Source: Pseudomonas sp. MWU15-20650 (GTDB lineage: Bacteria; Pseudomonadota; Gammaproteobacteria; Pseudomonadales; Pseudomonadaceae). Taken from it: a stretch of DNA of 64,000 nucleotides. The stretch spans positions 1 to 64,000 of the forward strand of contig NZ_JALJFG010000036.1 in assembly GCF_023242475.1 (NCBI RefSeq), in the 5' to 3' direction. The position numbers and the translations under genes are program-made. Each line of letters begins with the position of its first letter. The stretch's first letter is position 1. The notes beneath the pieces are model-generated. The model was not told where the DNA came from. It was given only the letters and a program-made list of their open reading frames with translations, and did no database searches. Positions 17,644 to 26,073 of this stretch are shown here, piece after piece.

Positions 17644-18737
17644 TGTCTGAGCAAGAACTCAAGGCCCTGCGCGTACGCATTGATAGCCTGGATGAGAAAG
17701 TCCTGGAACTGATCAGTGAGCGCGCGCGGTGTGCCCAGGAAGTGGCACGGGTGAAGATGGCGTCCCTGGCGGAAGGCGAGGTGCCGGTATTTTACCGGCC
17801 TGAGCGTGAGGCCCAGGTGCTCAAGCGTGTCATGGAGCGCAACAAGGGCCCGCTGGGCAATGAAGAGATGGCGCGGTTGTTCCGCGAAATCATGTCTTCG
17901 TGCCTGGCTCTCGAACAGCCGCTGAAAGTGGCCTACCTCGGCCCTGAAGGTACGTTTACCCAGGCGGCGGCCATGAAGCACTTTGGTCACGCGGTGATCA
18001 GCAAGCCCATGGCGGCGATCGACGAAGTGTTCCGTGAAGTGGCGGCCGGTGCGGTGAACTTTGGCGTGGTGCCGGTGGAAAACTCCACTGAAGGCGCAGT
18101 CAACCACACACTGGACAGCTTCCTCGAGCACGACATGGTGATCTGCGGTGAAGTCGAGCTGCGTATCCACCACCACCTGTTGGTGGGCGAGAACACCAAG
18201 ACTGACAGCATCAGCCGTATCTATTCCCATGCCCAGTCGCTGGCCCAGTGCCGTAAGTGGCTGGATGCGCACTACCCGAATGTGGAGCGCGTGGCGGTCT
18301 CCAGTAACGCCGAAGCCGCCAAGCGGGTCAAGGGTGAGTGGAACTCGGCGGCGATTGCCGGCGATATGGCGGCGGGCTTGTACGGCCTGACGCGCCTGGC
18401 CGAGAAGATCGAGGATCGCCCGGACAACTCCACGCGCTTCTTGATGATCGGCAGCCAGGAAGTACCGCCAACCGGCGACGACAAGACGTCGATCATCGTC
18501 TCCATGAGCAACAAGCCTGGTGCGCTGCATGAGCTGCTGGTGCCGTTCCACGATAACGGGATTGACCTGACGCGCATCGAGACTCGTCCTTCGCGCAGCG
18601 GTAAATGGACTTATGTGTTCTTTATCGACTTCATCGGCCATCACCGTGACCCGCTGGTCAAGGGCGTGCTGGAGAAAATCAGTCAGGAAGCCGTGGCACT
18701 CAAGGTGCTGGGCTCTTACCCGAAAGCGGTTTTGTGA
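17643..18737 (+). CDS. pheA: P-protein: chorismate mutase / prephenate dehydratase
   Basis: This 364-residue bifunctional enzyme of phenylalanine synthesis has an AroQ-type chorismate mutase domain (about residues 1-90), a prephenate dehydratase domain starting at LKVAYLGPEGTFTQAA and containing PVENSTEGAVNHTLD, and a C-terminal ACT domain (NKPGALHELL, IETRPS) for phenylalanine feedback. It starts one base inside the serC stop codon. Confidence 0.97.
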   Translation: MSEQELKALRVRIDSLDEKVLELISERARCAQEVARVKMASLAEGEVPVFYRPEREAQVLKRVMERNKGPLGNEEMARLFREIMSSCLALEQPLKVAYLGPEGTFTQAAAMKHFGHAVISKPMAAIDEVFREVAAGAVNFGVVPVENSTEGAVNHTLDSFLEHDMVICGEVELRIHHHLLVGENTKTDSISRIYSHAQSLAQCRKWLDAHYPNVERVAVSSNAEAAKRVKGEWNSAAIAGDMAAGLYGLTRLAEKIEDRPDNSTRFLMIGSQEVPPTGDDKTSIIVSMSNKPGALHELLVPFHDNGIDLTRIETRPSRSGKWTYVFFIDFIGHHRDPLVKGVLEKISQEAVALKVLGSYPKAVL

Positions 18738-18746
18738 GGCTTTAAC

Positions 18747-19859
18747 ATGAGTGGCAACTTCCTCGCCCTGGCTCAGCCGGGCGTGCAACAACTGTCGCCT
18801 TACGTGCCGGGTAAGCCTGTGGACGAGTTGGCGCGTGAGTTGAACCTGGACCCGGCAAAGATCGTCAAGCTGGCCAGTAACGAAAACCCGCTGGGCCCAA
18901 GCCCCAAAGTGTTGGCGGCGATTCGTGAAGAGCTGGCCGAGCTGACCCGTTATCCGGATGGCAACGGCTTTGCCCTCAAGTCCCTGCTGGCCGAAAATTG
19001 CCGGGTCGAATTGAACCAGGTGACCTTGGGCAACGGCTCCAACGACATCCTTGAGCTGGTAGGGCGCGCTTACCTGGCGCCTGGCTTGAATGCCGTGTTC
19101 AGCGAGCACGCCTTTGCGGTCTACCCGATCGTCACTCAGGCGGTGGGCGCAGAGGCCCGCGTTATTCCGGCCAAGGATTGGGGGCATGATTTGCCCGCGA
19201 TGTTGGCCGCTATCGACGCGCAGACTCGCGTTGTGTTTATCGCCAATCCAAATAATCCGACGGGTACCTGGTTCGATGCGCAAGCCTTGAACGACTTCCT
19301 GCAAGACGTGCCCGGGCATGTGCTGGTGGTACTGGATGAGGCTTATATCGAGTATGCCGAAGGCAGCGATCTGCCGGATGGGCTGGATTTCCTGGCGGCT
19401 TACCCGAACCTGCTGGTGTCGCGCACCTTCTCCAAGGCGTATGGCTTGGCGTCGCTGCGGGTTGGCTACGGCTTGTCCACGGCGGTGGTGGCTGATGTGC
19501 TGAACCGCGTGCGTCAACCCTTCAATGTCAACAGCCTGGCCCTGGCGGCCGCCTGTGCGGCGGTGAAGGATGCCGAGTACCTGGAAGAAAGCCGTCGCCT
19601 CAACGAGAGCGGCATGCTGCAGTTGCAGGAAGGCTTGCGTGAGTTGGGCCTGGGCTGGATTCCCTCCAAGGGTAACTTCATTTGCGTTGACCTTGGCCAA
19701 GTGGCTGCGCCTGTGTTCCAGGGCCTGTTGCGCGAAGGCGTGATCGTGCGCCCCGTGGCCAACTACGGCATGCCGAACCACCTGCGTATCACCATCGGTT
19801 TGCCGGCTGAAAACAGCCGCTTCCTGGAGGCGTTGGCCAAGGTCCTGGCTCGTGGTTGA
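18747..19859 (+). CDS. hisC: Histidinol-phosphate aminotransferase HisC
   Basis: This 370-residue class I/II aminotransferase has the PLP lysine in RTFSKAYGLASLR and the substrate motifs ASNENPLGPSP and NPNNPTGTW. It serves histidine synthesis and, in this aromatic operon, probably also acts on aromatic keto acids. Pseudomonads usually carry a second hisC in a his locus. It overlaps the tyrA-aroA start by 8 bp. Confidence 0.92.
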   Translation: MSGNFLALAQPGVQQLSPYVPGKPVDELARELNLDPAKIVKLASNENPLGPSPKVLAAIREELAELTRYPDGNGFALKSLLAENCRVELNQVTLGNGSNDILELVGRAYLAPGLNAVFSEHAFAVYPIVTQAVGAEARVIPAKDWGHDLPAMLAAIDAQTRVVFIANPNNPTGTWFDAQALNDFLQDVPGHVLVVLDEAYIEYAEGSDLPDGLDFLAAYPNLLVSRTFSKAYGLASLRVGYGLSTAVVADVLNRVRQPFNVNSLALAAACAAVKDAEYLEESRRLNESGMLQLQEGLRELGLGWIPSKGNFICVDLGQVAAPVFQGLLREGVIVRPVANYGMPNHLRITIGLPAENSRFLEALAKVLARG

Positions 19860-22098
19860 TGTCACTGCATTGCAACCTGCCGTGCCTATGATCGGTCGCC
19901 TGGTGGTGGTGGGTCTCGGGTTGATCGGCGGCTCGTTCGCCAAGGGCCTGCGTGAAAGCGGGCTGTGTGGTGAAGTGGTCGGTGTGGACCTGGACCCGCA
20001 ATCGCGCAAGTTGGCGGTTGAGCTGGGGGTGGTGGATCGCTGCGAGGCGGACCTGGCAGCCGCGTGTCAGGGGGCGGATGTGATCCAGCTCGCCGTGCCG
20101 ATCCTGGCTATGGAGAAATTGCTGGCGGTGTTGGCTGGCATGGACCTGGGGCAGGCGATTCTCACGGACGTCGGCAGTGCCAAGGGCAATGTGGTGCGTG
20201 CGGCGCAACTGGCGTTTGGCGGCATGCCGGCGCGTTTTGTTCCGGGCCATCCGATTGCCGGTTCCGAGCAGAGCGGGGTGGAGGCGTCCAATGCGCAGTT
20301 GTTCCGTCGGCATAAAGTGATTCTGACACCGCTTGCGCAAACCGATCCGGCGGCCTTGGCCGTGGTGGATCGCCTGTGGCGCGAGCTGGGGGCGGATGTC
20401 GAGCATATGCAGGTCGAGCGTCACGACGAAGTGCTGGCGGCGACCAGCCATTTGCCGCATCTGCTGGCGTTTGGCCTGGTGGATTCCCTGGCCAAGCGCA
20501 ACGAGAACCTCGACATTTTCCGCTACGCCGCTGGTGGCTTTCGTGATTTCACGCGGATTGCCGGCAGCGATCCGGTGATGTGGCATGACATCTTCCTCGC
20601 CAATCGTGAGGCGGTGTTGCGCACTCTGGACACTTTCCGCAGTGACCTCGATGCCTTGCGCGACGCGGTGGATGCCGGAGATGGTCATCAGCTACTGGGC
20701 GTGTTCACCCGTGCGCGCGTGGCGCGTGAGCATTTCAGCAAGATCCTGGCGCGCCGGGCCTATATGGAGACGGCCGTGAGTACCGATGATCTGACGTTCA
20801 TCGCCAGACCGGGCGGCCGTTTGAGCGGGCGCATTCGGGTGCCGGGTGACAAGTCGATCTCCCATCGGTCGATCATGCTTGGTTCGTTGGCTGAGGGCGT
20901 GACGGAAGTCGAAGGTTTCCTTGAGGGCGAAGACGCCTTGGCGACCTTGCAGGCCTTTCGCGACATGGGCGTGGTGATTGAAGGGCCGCACCATGGTCGC
21001 GTCACTATCCATGGCGTTGGCTTGCATGGCTTGAAGCCGGCGCCGGGGCCGATTTACCTGGGTAACTCCGGCACCTCCATGCGTCTGTTGTCCGGCTTGC
21101 TGGCGGCGCAGAGTTTCGACAGTGTGCTGACGGGGGATGCTTCGCTGTCCAAGCGTCCGATGAACCGTGTGGCCAAGCCGCTGCGGGAAATGGGTGCTGT
21201 GATCGAGACCGGCCCGCAAGGGTGTCCGCCGCTGACCATTCGTGGCGGCCAGGCGCTCAAGGGCCTGACTTACATGCTGCCGATGGCCAGTGCTCAGGTT
21301 AAATCCTGTTTGCTGCTGGCTGGTTTGTATGCAGAAGGCAAGACCGCGGTCACCGAGCCCGCGCCGACCCGTGATCACACCGAGCGTATGTTGCGCGGCT
21401 TTGGTTATCCGGTGGAAGTAGTGGGGGCTACGGCGTCAATCGAATCGGGTTATGCGCTGACGGCTACCCACATTGAAGTGCCGGGGGATATTTCGTCTTC
21501 GGCGTTTTTCCTGGTCGCGGCTTCGATTGCAGAAGGTTCCGAGTTGTTGTTGGAGCATGTCGGCATCAATCCGACCCGCACCGGGGTGATCGATATCCTG
21601 CGGCTGATGGGGGCAGACATCACCTTGGAGAACGCCCGTGAAGTGGGTGGCGAGCCGGTAGCTGACCTGCGTGTACGTGCAGCTGCGCTCAAGGGGATCG
21701 AGATTCCCGAAGCGCTGGTGCCGTTGGCGATCGATGAATTCCCGGTGCTGTTTGTCGCCGCGGCGTGTGCTGAAGGGCGAACCGTGTTGCGCGGGGCGCA
21801 AGAGCTGCGCGTGAAGGAGTCCGATCGTATACAGGTAATGGCCGACGGTCTGCTGGCGTTGGGCGTGAAGTGTGAGCCGACCCCTGATGGGCTTATCATT
21901 GAAGGGGGGCCGATGGGTGGTGGTGAAGTCCATGCCCATGGCGATCATCGGGTTGCCATGGCGTTCAGTGTCGCTTCCTTGCGGGCGGCAGCGCCGATTC
22001 GTATCCGTGACTGCGCCAATGTAGCTACGTCTTTTCCGAACTTTCTTACACTGTGTGCCCAAGTAGGCATTCGTGTTGCCCAAGAGGCTCAATTGTGA
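19852..22098 (+). CDS. tyrA-aroA: Fused prephenate/arogenate dehydrogenase - EPSP synthase
   Basis: This 748-residue fusion joins TyrA (residues about 1-300, dinucleotide motif VVGLGLIGGSFAKGL, HPIAGSEQSGVE loop) to AroA (from about 305, PGDKSISHRS, GNSGTSMRLLSG, and the C-terminal ESDRI...D region). TyrA acts late in tyrosine synthesis; AroA makes EPSP earlier in the shikimate pathway. The same fusion is normal in Pseudomonas. The start is taken as GTG at 19852, coupled to hisC; an ATG at 19888 (MIGRLVVVG) is the alternative but has no ribosome site. Confidence 0.95.
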   Translation: MVDVTALQPAVPMIGRLVVVGLGLIGGSFAKGLRESGLCGEVVGVDLDPQSRKLAVELGVVDRCEADLAAACQGADVIQLAVPILAMEKLLAVLAGMDLGQAILTDVGSAKGNVVRAAQLAFGGMPARFVPGHPIAGSEQSGVEASNAQLFRRHKVILTPLAQTDPAALAVVDRLWRELGADVEHMQVERHDEVLAATSHLPHLLAFGLVDSLAKRNENLDIFRYAAGGFRDFTRIAGSDPVMWHDIFLANREAVLRTLDTFRSDLDALRDAVDAGDGHQLLGVFTRARVAREHFSKILARRAYMETAVSTDDLTFIARPGGRLSGRIRVPGDKSISHRSIMLGSLAEGVTEVEGFLEGEDALATLQAFRDMGVVIEGPHHGRVTIHGVGLHGLKPAPGPIYLGNSGTSMRLLSGLLAAQSFDSVLTGDASLSKRPMNRVAKPLREMGAVIETGPQGCPPLTIRGGQALKGLTYMLPMASAQVKSCLLLAGLYAEGKTAVTEPAPTRDHTERMLRGFGYPVEVVGATASIESGYALTATHIEVPGDISSSAFFLVAASIAEGSELLLEHVGINPTRTGVIDILRLMGADITLENAREVGGEPVADLRVRAAALKGIEIPEALVPLAIDEFPVLFVAAACAEGRTVLRGAQELRVKESDRIQVMADGLLALGVKCEPTPDGLIIEGGPMGGGEVHAHGDHRVAMAFSVASLRAAAPIRIRDCANVATSFPNFLTLCAQVGIRVAQEAQL

Positions 22099-22784
22099 AT
22101 ATCAAAGCACCGGTGATTACCATCGACGGGCCAAGCGGCTCGGGCAAAGGCACGATCGCCGGCATCCTGGCCAAGCGCCTGGGCTGGTGCCTGCTGGACT
22201 CCGGCGCGCTGTACCGCTTGCTGGCATTTGCCGCACGCAACCATGGCGTCGACCTGACCAACGAAGAATCCCTGAAGTTGCTGGCGGCGCACCTTGATGT
22301 GCAGTTCGTCGGCGCGACGGAAGGTCATCCGCAGCGCATCATCCTCGAAGGGGACGATGTGACCGATGACCTGCGTAATGAACAAGTAGGCTCCTGGGCT
22401 TCCCAGGTTGCCGCACTGCCGGCCGTGCGTGACGCGCTGCTGCAGCGTCAGCGGGCTTTTCAGGAGCCGCCGGGGCTGGTGGCTGATGGCCGCGATATGG
22501 GCACCGTGGTGTTTCCGGATGCGCCGCTGAAGATTTTCCTGACCGCCAGCGCCGAGGAGCGGGCTCGCCGCCGCTACTTGCAGTTGAAGGGCAAAGTCGA
22601 TGGTGTTAGTCTGTCGAGTCTGCTAGATGAGATCCGTGCACGCGATGAGCGTGATACCCAGCGCGCAGTAGCCCCGCTCAAGCCGGCGGCTGATGCCATA
22701 CAGCTGGATTCCACGGAGTTGTCCATCGAGCAGGTGCTGGAACGCATCTTGAGTGAAATCGCCATTCGCGATATCGCCGGGTGA
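22095..22784 (+). CDS. cmk: Cytidylate kinase
   Basis: This 229-residue NMP kinase converts CMP and dCMP to diphosphates. The P-loop GPSGSGKGT is near the N-terminus, followed by LDSGALYR and the DGRDMGTVVFPDA substrate segment. Translation starts at a GTG overlapping the aroA stop (GTGA). The conserved cmk-rpsA order is seen across gammaproteobacteria. Confidence 0.96.
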   Translation: MNIKAPVITIDGPSGSGKGTIAGILAKRLGWCLLDSGALYRLLAFAARNHGVDLTNEESLKLLAAHLDVQFVGATEGHPQRIILEGDDVTDDLRNEQVGSWASQVAALPAVRDALLQRQRAFQEPPGLVADGRDMGTVVFPDAPLKIFLTASAEERARRRYLQLKGKVDGVSLSSLLDEIRARDERDTQRAVAPLKPAADAIQLDSTELSIEQVLERILSEIAIRDIAG

Positions 22785-22792
22785 CCAAGAAG

Positions 22793-22885
22793 GCCGCAGG
22801 GGACCAGTCATAGTCCTGTGGTGCTTCTTCTAATTGAAACTAACCCACACCGTCTGGGGTGTGGAGATGGGCGTATTCTTCGCCC
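22793..22885 (+). promoter_or_regulatory. Three-hairpin rpsA leader, probable S1 autoregulatory element
   Basis: Three stem-loops are separated by AU-rich linkers: CCGCAGG..AC/GTCCTGTGG (about 22793-22819), CCACACC/GGTGTGG (22845-22864) and GGGCG/CGCCC (22869-22885). In E. coli, three hairpins with AU-rich spacers form the rpsA translation start region and allow repression by free S1. The layout here is the same; the regulatory role is inferred. Confidence 0.55.
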
Positions 22886-22903
22886 TTATCAACAGGAATT
22901 AAA

Positions 22904-24598
22904 ATGAGCGAAAGCTTTGCGGAACTCTTTGAAGAAAGCCTAAAAACCCTGAACCTTCAGGCAGGCTCCATCATCACCGGTGTTATCGTTGATATCGACT
23001 ACCAAGCTCGCTGGGTAACCGTTCACGCTGGTCTGAAGTCTGAAGCTCTGATCCCGCTGGAACAGTTCTACAACGATGCTGGCGACCTGACTATCAATGT
23101 CGGTGACGAAGTTCACGTTGCTCTGGACTCGGTTGAAGACGGTTTCGGTGAAACCAAGCTGTCCCGTGAAAAAGCCAAGCGCGCTGAATGCTGGATTGTT
23201 CTCGAAGCAGCCTTCGCAGCTGAAGAAGTGGTCAAGGGCGTTATCAACGGTAAGGTTAAAGGCGGCTTCACTGTCGACGTTAACGGCATCCGTGCGTTCC
23301 TGCCAGGTTCTTTGGTCGACGTTCGTCCAGTGCGCGACACCACGCACCTGGAAGGCAAAGAACTCGAATTCAAGGTCATCAAGCTCGACCAGAAGCGCAA
23401 CAACGTTGTCGTTTCCCGTCGCAGCGTCCTGGAAGCAGAGAACTCCGCCGAGCGTGAAGCTCTGCTGGAATCCCTGCAGGAAGGCCAACAAGTCAAAGGT
23501 ATCGTCAAGAACCTCACCGATTACGGCGCATTCGTCGATCTGGGTGGCGTCGATGGCCTGCTGCACATTACCGATATGGCTTGGAAGCGTATCAAGCATC
23601 CTTCCGAAATCGTCAACGTTGGCGACGAGATCGATGTCAAGGTTCTGAAGTACGATCGTGAACGCAACCGCGTTTCCCTGGGCTTGAAGCAGCTGGGCGA
23701 AGATCCATGGGTCGCTATCAAAGCTCGTTACCCAGAAAGCACTCGCGTAACCGCGCGTGTTACCAACCTGACCGACTACGGCTGCTTCGCTGAGCTGGAA
23801 GAAGGCGTGGAAGGCCTGGTACACGTTTCCGAAATGGACTGGACCAACAAGAACATCCACCCTTCGAAAGTCGTACAAGTCGGCGACGAAGTGGAAGTTA
23901 TGGTTCTGGACATCGACGAAGAGCGTCGTCGTATCTCCCTGGGCATCAAGCAGTGCAAATCTAACCCATGGGAAGATTTCTCTGGCCAGTTCAACAAGGG
24001 CGATAAAATCTCCGGCACCATCAAGTCGATCACCGATTTCGGTATCTTCATTGGTCTGGACGGCGGCATCGACGGCCTGGTTCACCTGTCCGACATCTCC
24101 TGGAACGAAGTTGGCGAAGAAGCTGTTCGTCGTTTCAAGAAGGGCGACGAGCTGGACACCGTTATCCTGTCGGTTGACCCAGAGCGCGAGCGCATCTCCC
24201 TGGGTATCAAGCAACTGGAAAGCGATCCGTTCTCCGAATACGTTCAGGACAACGACAAAGGCGCAATCGTTAAGGGCATCGTGAAAGAAGTTGACGCTAA
24301 AGGCGCCATCATCACTCTGGCCGACGATATCGAAGCAACTCTGAAAGCCTCTGAAATCAGCCGTGACCGCGTTGAAGACGCGCGCAATGTTCTGAAAGAA
24401 GGCCAGGAAGTAGAAGCCAAGATCATCAGCGTTGACCGCAAGAGCCGCGTAATCCAGCTCTCCATCAAGTCGAAAGACGATGCTGAAGAGAAAGAAGCAA
24501 TCCAGAGCCTGCGCGACAAGCCAGCTACCTCTGAAATTGCTGCTGGTCCTACCACTCTGGGCGACCTGCTGCGTGCACAAATGGAAAAGCAGAACTAA
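22904..24598 (+). CDS. rpsA: 30S ribosomal protein S1
   Basis: This 564-residue protein has six S1/OB repeats, with typical strands such as GVIVDIDYQARWVTVHAG and TDYGAFVDLGGVDGLLHITDM. It binds mRNA and the 30S subunit and is needed for most translation initiation. The ATG follows AGGA. Codon choice is strongly biased, as expected of a highly expressed gene. A rho-independent terminator follows. Confidence 0.98.
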   Translation: MSESFAELFEESLKTLNLQAGSIITGVIVDIDYQARWVTVHAGLKSEALIPLEQFYNDAGDLTINVGDEVHVALDSVEDGFGETKLSREKAKRAECWIVLEAAFAAEEVVKGVINGKVKGGFTVDVNGIRAFLPGSLVDVRPVRDTTHLEGKELEFKVIKLDQKRNNVVVSRRSVLEAENSAEREALLESLQEGQQVKGIVKNLTDYGAFVDLGGVDGLLHITDMAWKRIKHPSEIVNVGDEIDVKVLKYDRERNRVSLGLKQLGEDPWVAIKARYPESTRVTARVTNLTDYGCFAELEEGVEGLVHVSEMDWTNKNIHPSKVVQVGDEVEVMVLDIDEERRRISLGIKQCKSNPWEDFSGQFNKGDKISGTIKSITDFGIFIGLDGGIDGLVHLSDISWNEVGEEAVRRFKKGDELDTVILSVDPERERISLGIKQLESDPFSEYVQDNDKGAIVKGIVKEVDAKGAIITLADDIEATLKASEISRDRVEDARNVLKEGQEVEAKIISVDRKSRVIQLSIKSKDDAEEKEAIQSLRDKPATSEIAAGPTTLGDLLRAQMEKQN

Positions 24599-24620
24599 GT
24601 TCTGTCAGACCATAGAAAAA

Positions 24621-24644
24621 GGGCGACTTCGGTCGCCCTTTTTT
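24621..24644 (+). terminator. Rho-independent terminator after rpsA
   Basis: The stem GGGCGAC/GTCGCCC with a TTCG tetraloop is followed by six T residues. It is a textbook terminator 22 bp after the stop codon. Confidence 0.95.
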
Positions 24645-24758
24645 GTGTCCGTAATTTGATGAATCAACACCATAGAACCAAGGCGTGCAGCGCAATGTCA
24701 GAACTGGCTATAGTGATTAAAGAAGCTATTTCGCGTTGCTGATTCAGTAAGGGTTTGA

Positions 24759-25043
24759 ATGAACAGAATTATCGTAGTACTCGCATTGGTGGTGCTTGCA
24801 GGTTGCTCTTCAACCAGTGCCAAGACCCACGCCAAGTACGGCGCCAGTGGCATCGAGATCGACTGTTCTGGCTTGGGTAATAAGTGGGAGGGGTGCGAGA
24901 AGCGCGCTGCCCGTGAATGCAAGATGCAGGGTTACAAGGTTGTCACCCGTTCCAGTGATGCAGAGGACGAAGAGGGTGACTACCTGTTTGGCTGGAATCC
25001 AGCCGGAGCGGTGACTCGGACGATGTTGGTGATCTGTAAGTGA
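24759..25043 (+). CDS. Small putative lipoprotein of unknown function
   Basis: This 94-residue protein has a type II signal peptide with lipobox VLAGC; Cys16 is the likely lipidation site. The mature part is hydrophilic and contains four further cysteines (in DCSG, EGCEKR, RECKM and the final VICK), which could form disulfides in the periplasm. AAGGG lies 9 nt before the ATG. It stands alone between rpsA and ihfB. I do not recognise the family. Confidence 0.75.
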   Translation: MNRIIVVLALVVLAGCSSTSAKTHAKYGASGIEIDCSGLGNKWEGCEKRAARECKMQGYKVVTRSSDAEDEEGDYLFGWNPAGAVTRTMLVICK

Positions 25044-25173
25044 GATGCGTGTGTGAGCCGCGGGTGTTTATTTCGCCCGCAGATTAGTTGCTGTATGGGC
25101 TGTTCAAATTCGTCAGGTCATGCTAAAACCTTCGAAGCGCTTTTCCTAGCTGCTTGAAAAAGAAGGGAAAAAT

Positions 25174-25470
25174 ATGACGAAGTCGGAGTTGATCGAACGA
25201 ATTGTCACCCATCAAGGGCTGCTCTCATCCAAGGATGTGGAGCTGGCTATCAAGACCATGCTTGAGCAAATGTCCCAGTGCCTTGCGACCGGGGATCGTA
25301 TTGAGATTCGCGGCTTTGGCAGTTTCTCGCTTCACTACCGCGCGCCGCGCGTAGGCCGTAACCCAAAGACCGGCCAGTCCGTAAGCCTTGACGGCAAGTT
25401 CGTTCCTCACTTCAAGCCGGGCAAGGAATTGCGCGATCGAGTGAACGAAGAAGAGGAAGAGGGCGTCTGA
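25174..25470 (+). CDS. ihfB: Integration host factor beta subunit
   Basis: This 98-residue DNA-bending protein pairs with IhfA. The DNA-intercalating arm RAPRVGRNPKTG and the opening MTKSELIERI are typical. The acidic tail EEEEEG is seen in pseudomonad versions. In P. aeruginosa this gene (himD) marks the left edge of the O-antigen locus, as here. Confidence 0.97.
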   Translation: MTKSELIERIVTHQGLLSSKDVELAIKTMLEQMSQCLATGDRIEIRGFGSFSLHYRAPRVGRNPKTGQSVSLDGKFVPHFKPGKELRDRVNEEEEEGV

Positions 25471-25494
25471 GTGCTTTTGGCGTAGGAGAAGATT

Positions 25495-25725
25495 ATGCGT
25501 GGGGTTAAGCGCGTTGTTGCGGTATTGATTGCAGTGCTTGCAGCGCTGGTGGTCTTGGCATTCGTGCTTGAGAATCAGCAGGGTGTTGCGCTGTCATTCC
25601 TGGGTTGGAGCTCTGCGCAAATGCCGGTGGCGGTGTTTGTGGTGGTAGCTTTGATTGTTGGGATGATGATAGGGCCTCTGTTGGGCGTGTTTGTTCGTAA
25701 GCGTCGTCCTAAGTCGGTTGCCTAG
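25495..25725 (+). CDS. lapA: LapA-domain (DUF1049) inner-membrane protein
   Basis: This 76-residue protein has two hydrophobic segments (about residues 6-26 and 43-66), the central ENQQGVALSFLGW motif of the LapA/DUF1049 family, and a basic tail RKRRP. In E. coli the homologue works with LapB in lipopolysaccharide assembly and LpxC turnover. It follows ihfB by 24 bp with an AGGAG ribosome site. No lapB lies next to it in the window. Confidence 0.82.
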   Translation: MRGVKRVVAVLIAVLAALVVLAFVLENQQGVALSFLGWSSAQMPVAVFVVVALIVGMMIGPLLGVFVRKRRPKSVA

Positions 25726-26073
25726 GGTTTGAGCCTGCTACCTGGAATGTGGAAGGGTGAATGTTAGTGACCGTTTGTCAGAAAATTTTCTAGGCTAAAC
25801 CCCTTTGAATTTTGCGCGGTTGCGGTCTCTCGTAAATCTTACTGGTTGCGACGCTATCTCCCGAGAAAATTCAGAATCGTCCTACATACATGTCAAGACT
25901 TGTAATATGTCAGAGAGATGGCAGAATGGAATCTGTTCTCGATAACAGGCGTTTTGTGCGCTCAAAATTTGGCAGAGACGCTGGGTTTTGGCGGTCATCC
26001 AATTAGAATAAAAAATACACAATTTTGTCTGCATAACGAGCCCGCAGTTTCTCTTTGAAGGCAGGTTTTTGTT
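25726..26073. other. Intergenic region before wzz
   Basis: This 348-bp stretch is AT-rich compared with the genes before it and marks the entry to the O-antigen locus. It contains a perfect 12-bp palindrome AGAAAATTTTCT at 25780-25791. It probably carries the wzz promoter. No gene is recognised. Confidence 0.6.

Noticed and set aside
17640..20009. 789-codon open frame antisense to pheA-hisC
   Set aside because: It runs across two real genes and their junction with no start signal or domain.
22940..24580. 546-codon open frame antisense to rpsA
   Set aside because: Shadow of the strongly biased codons of rpsA; no recognisable protein features.
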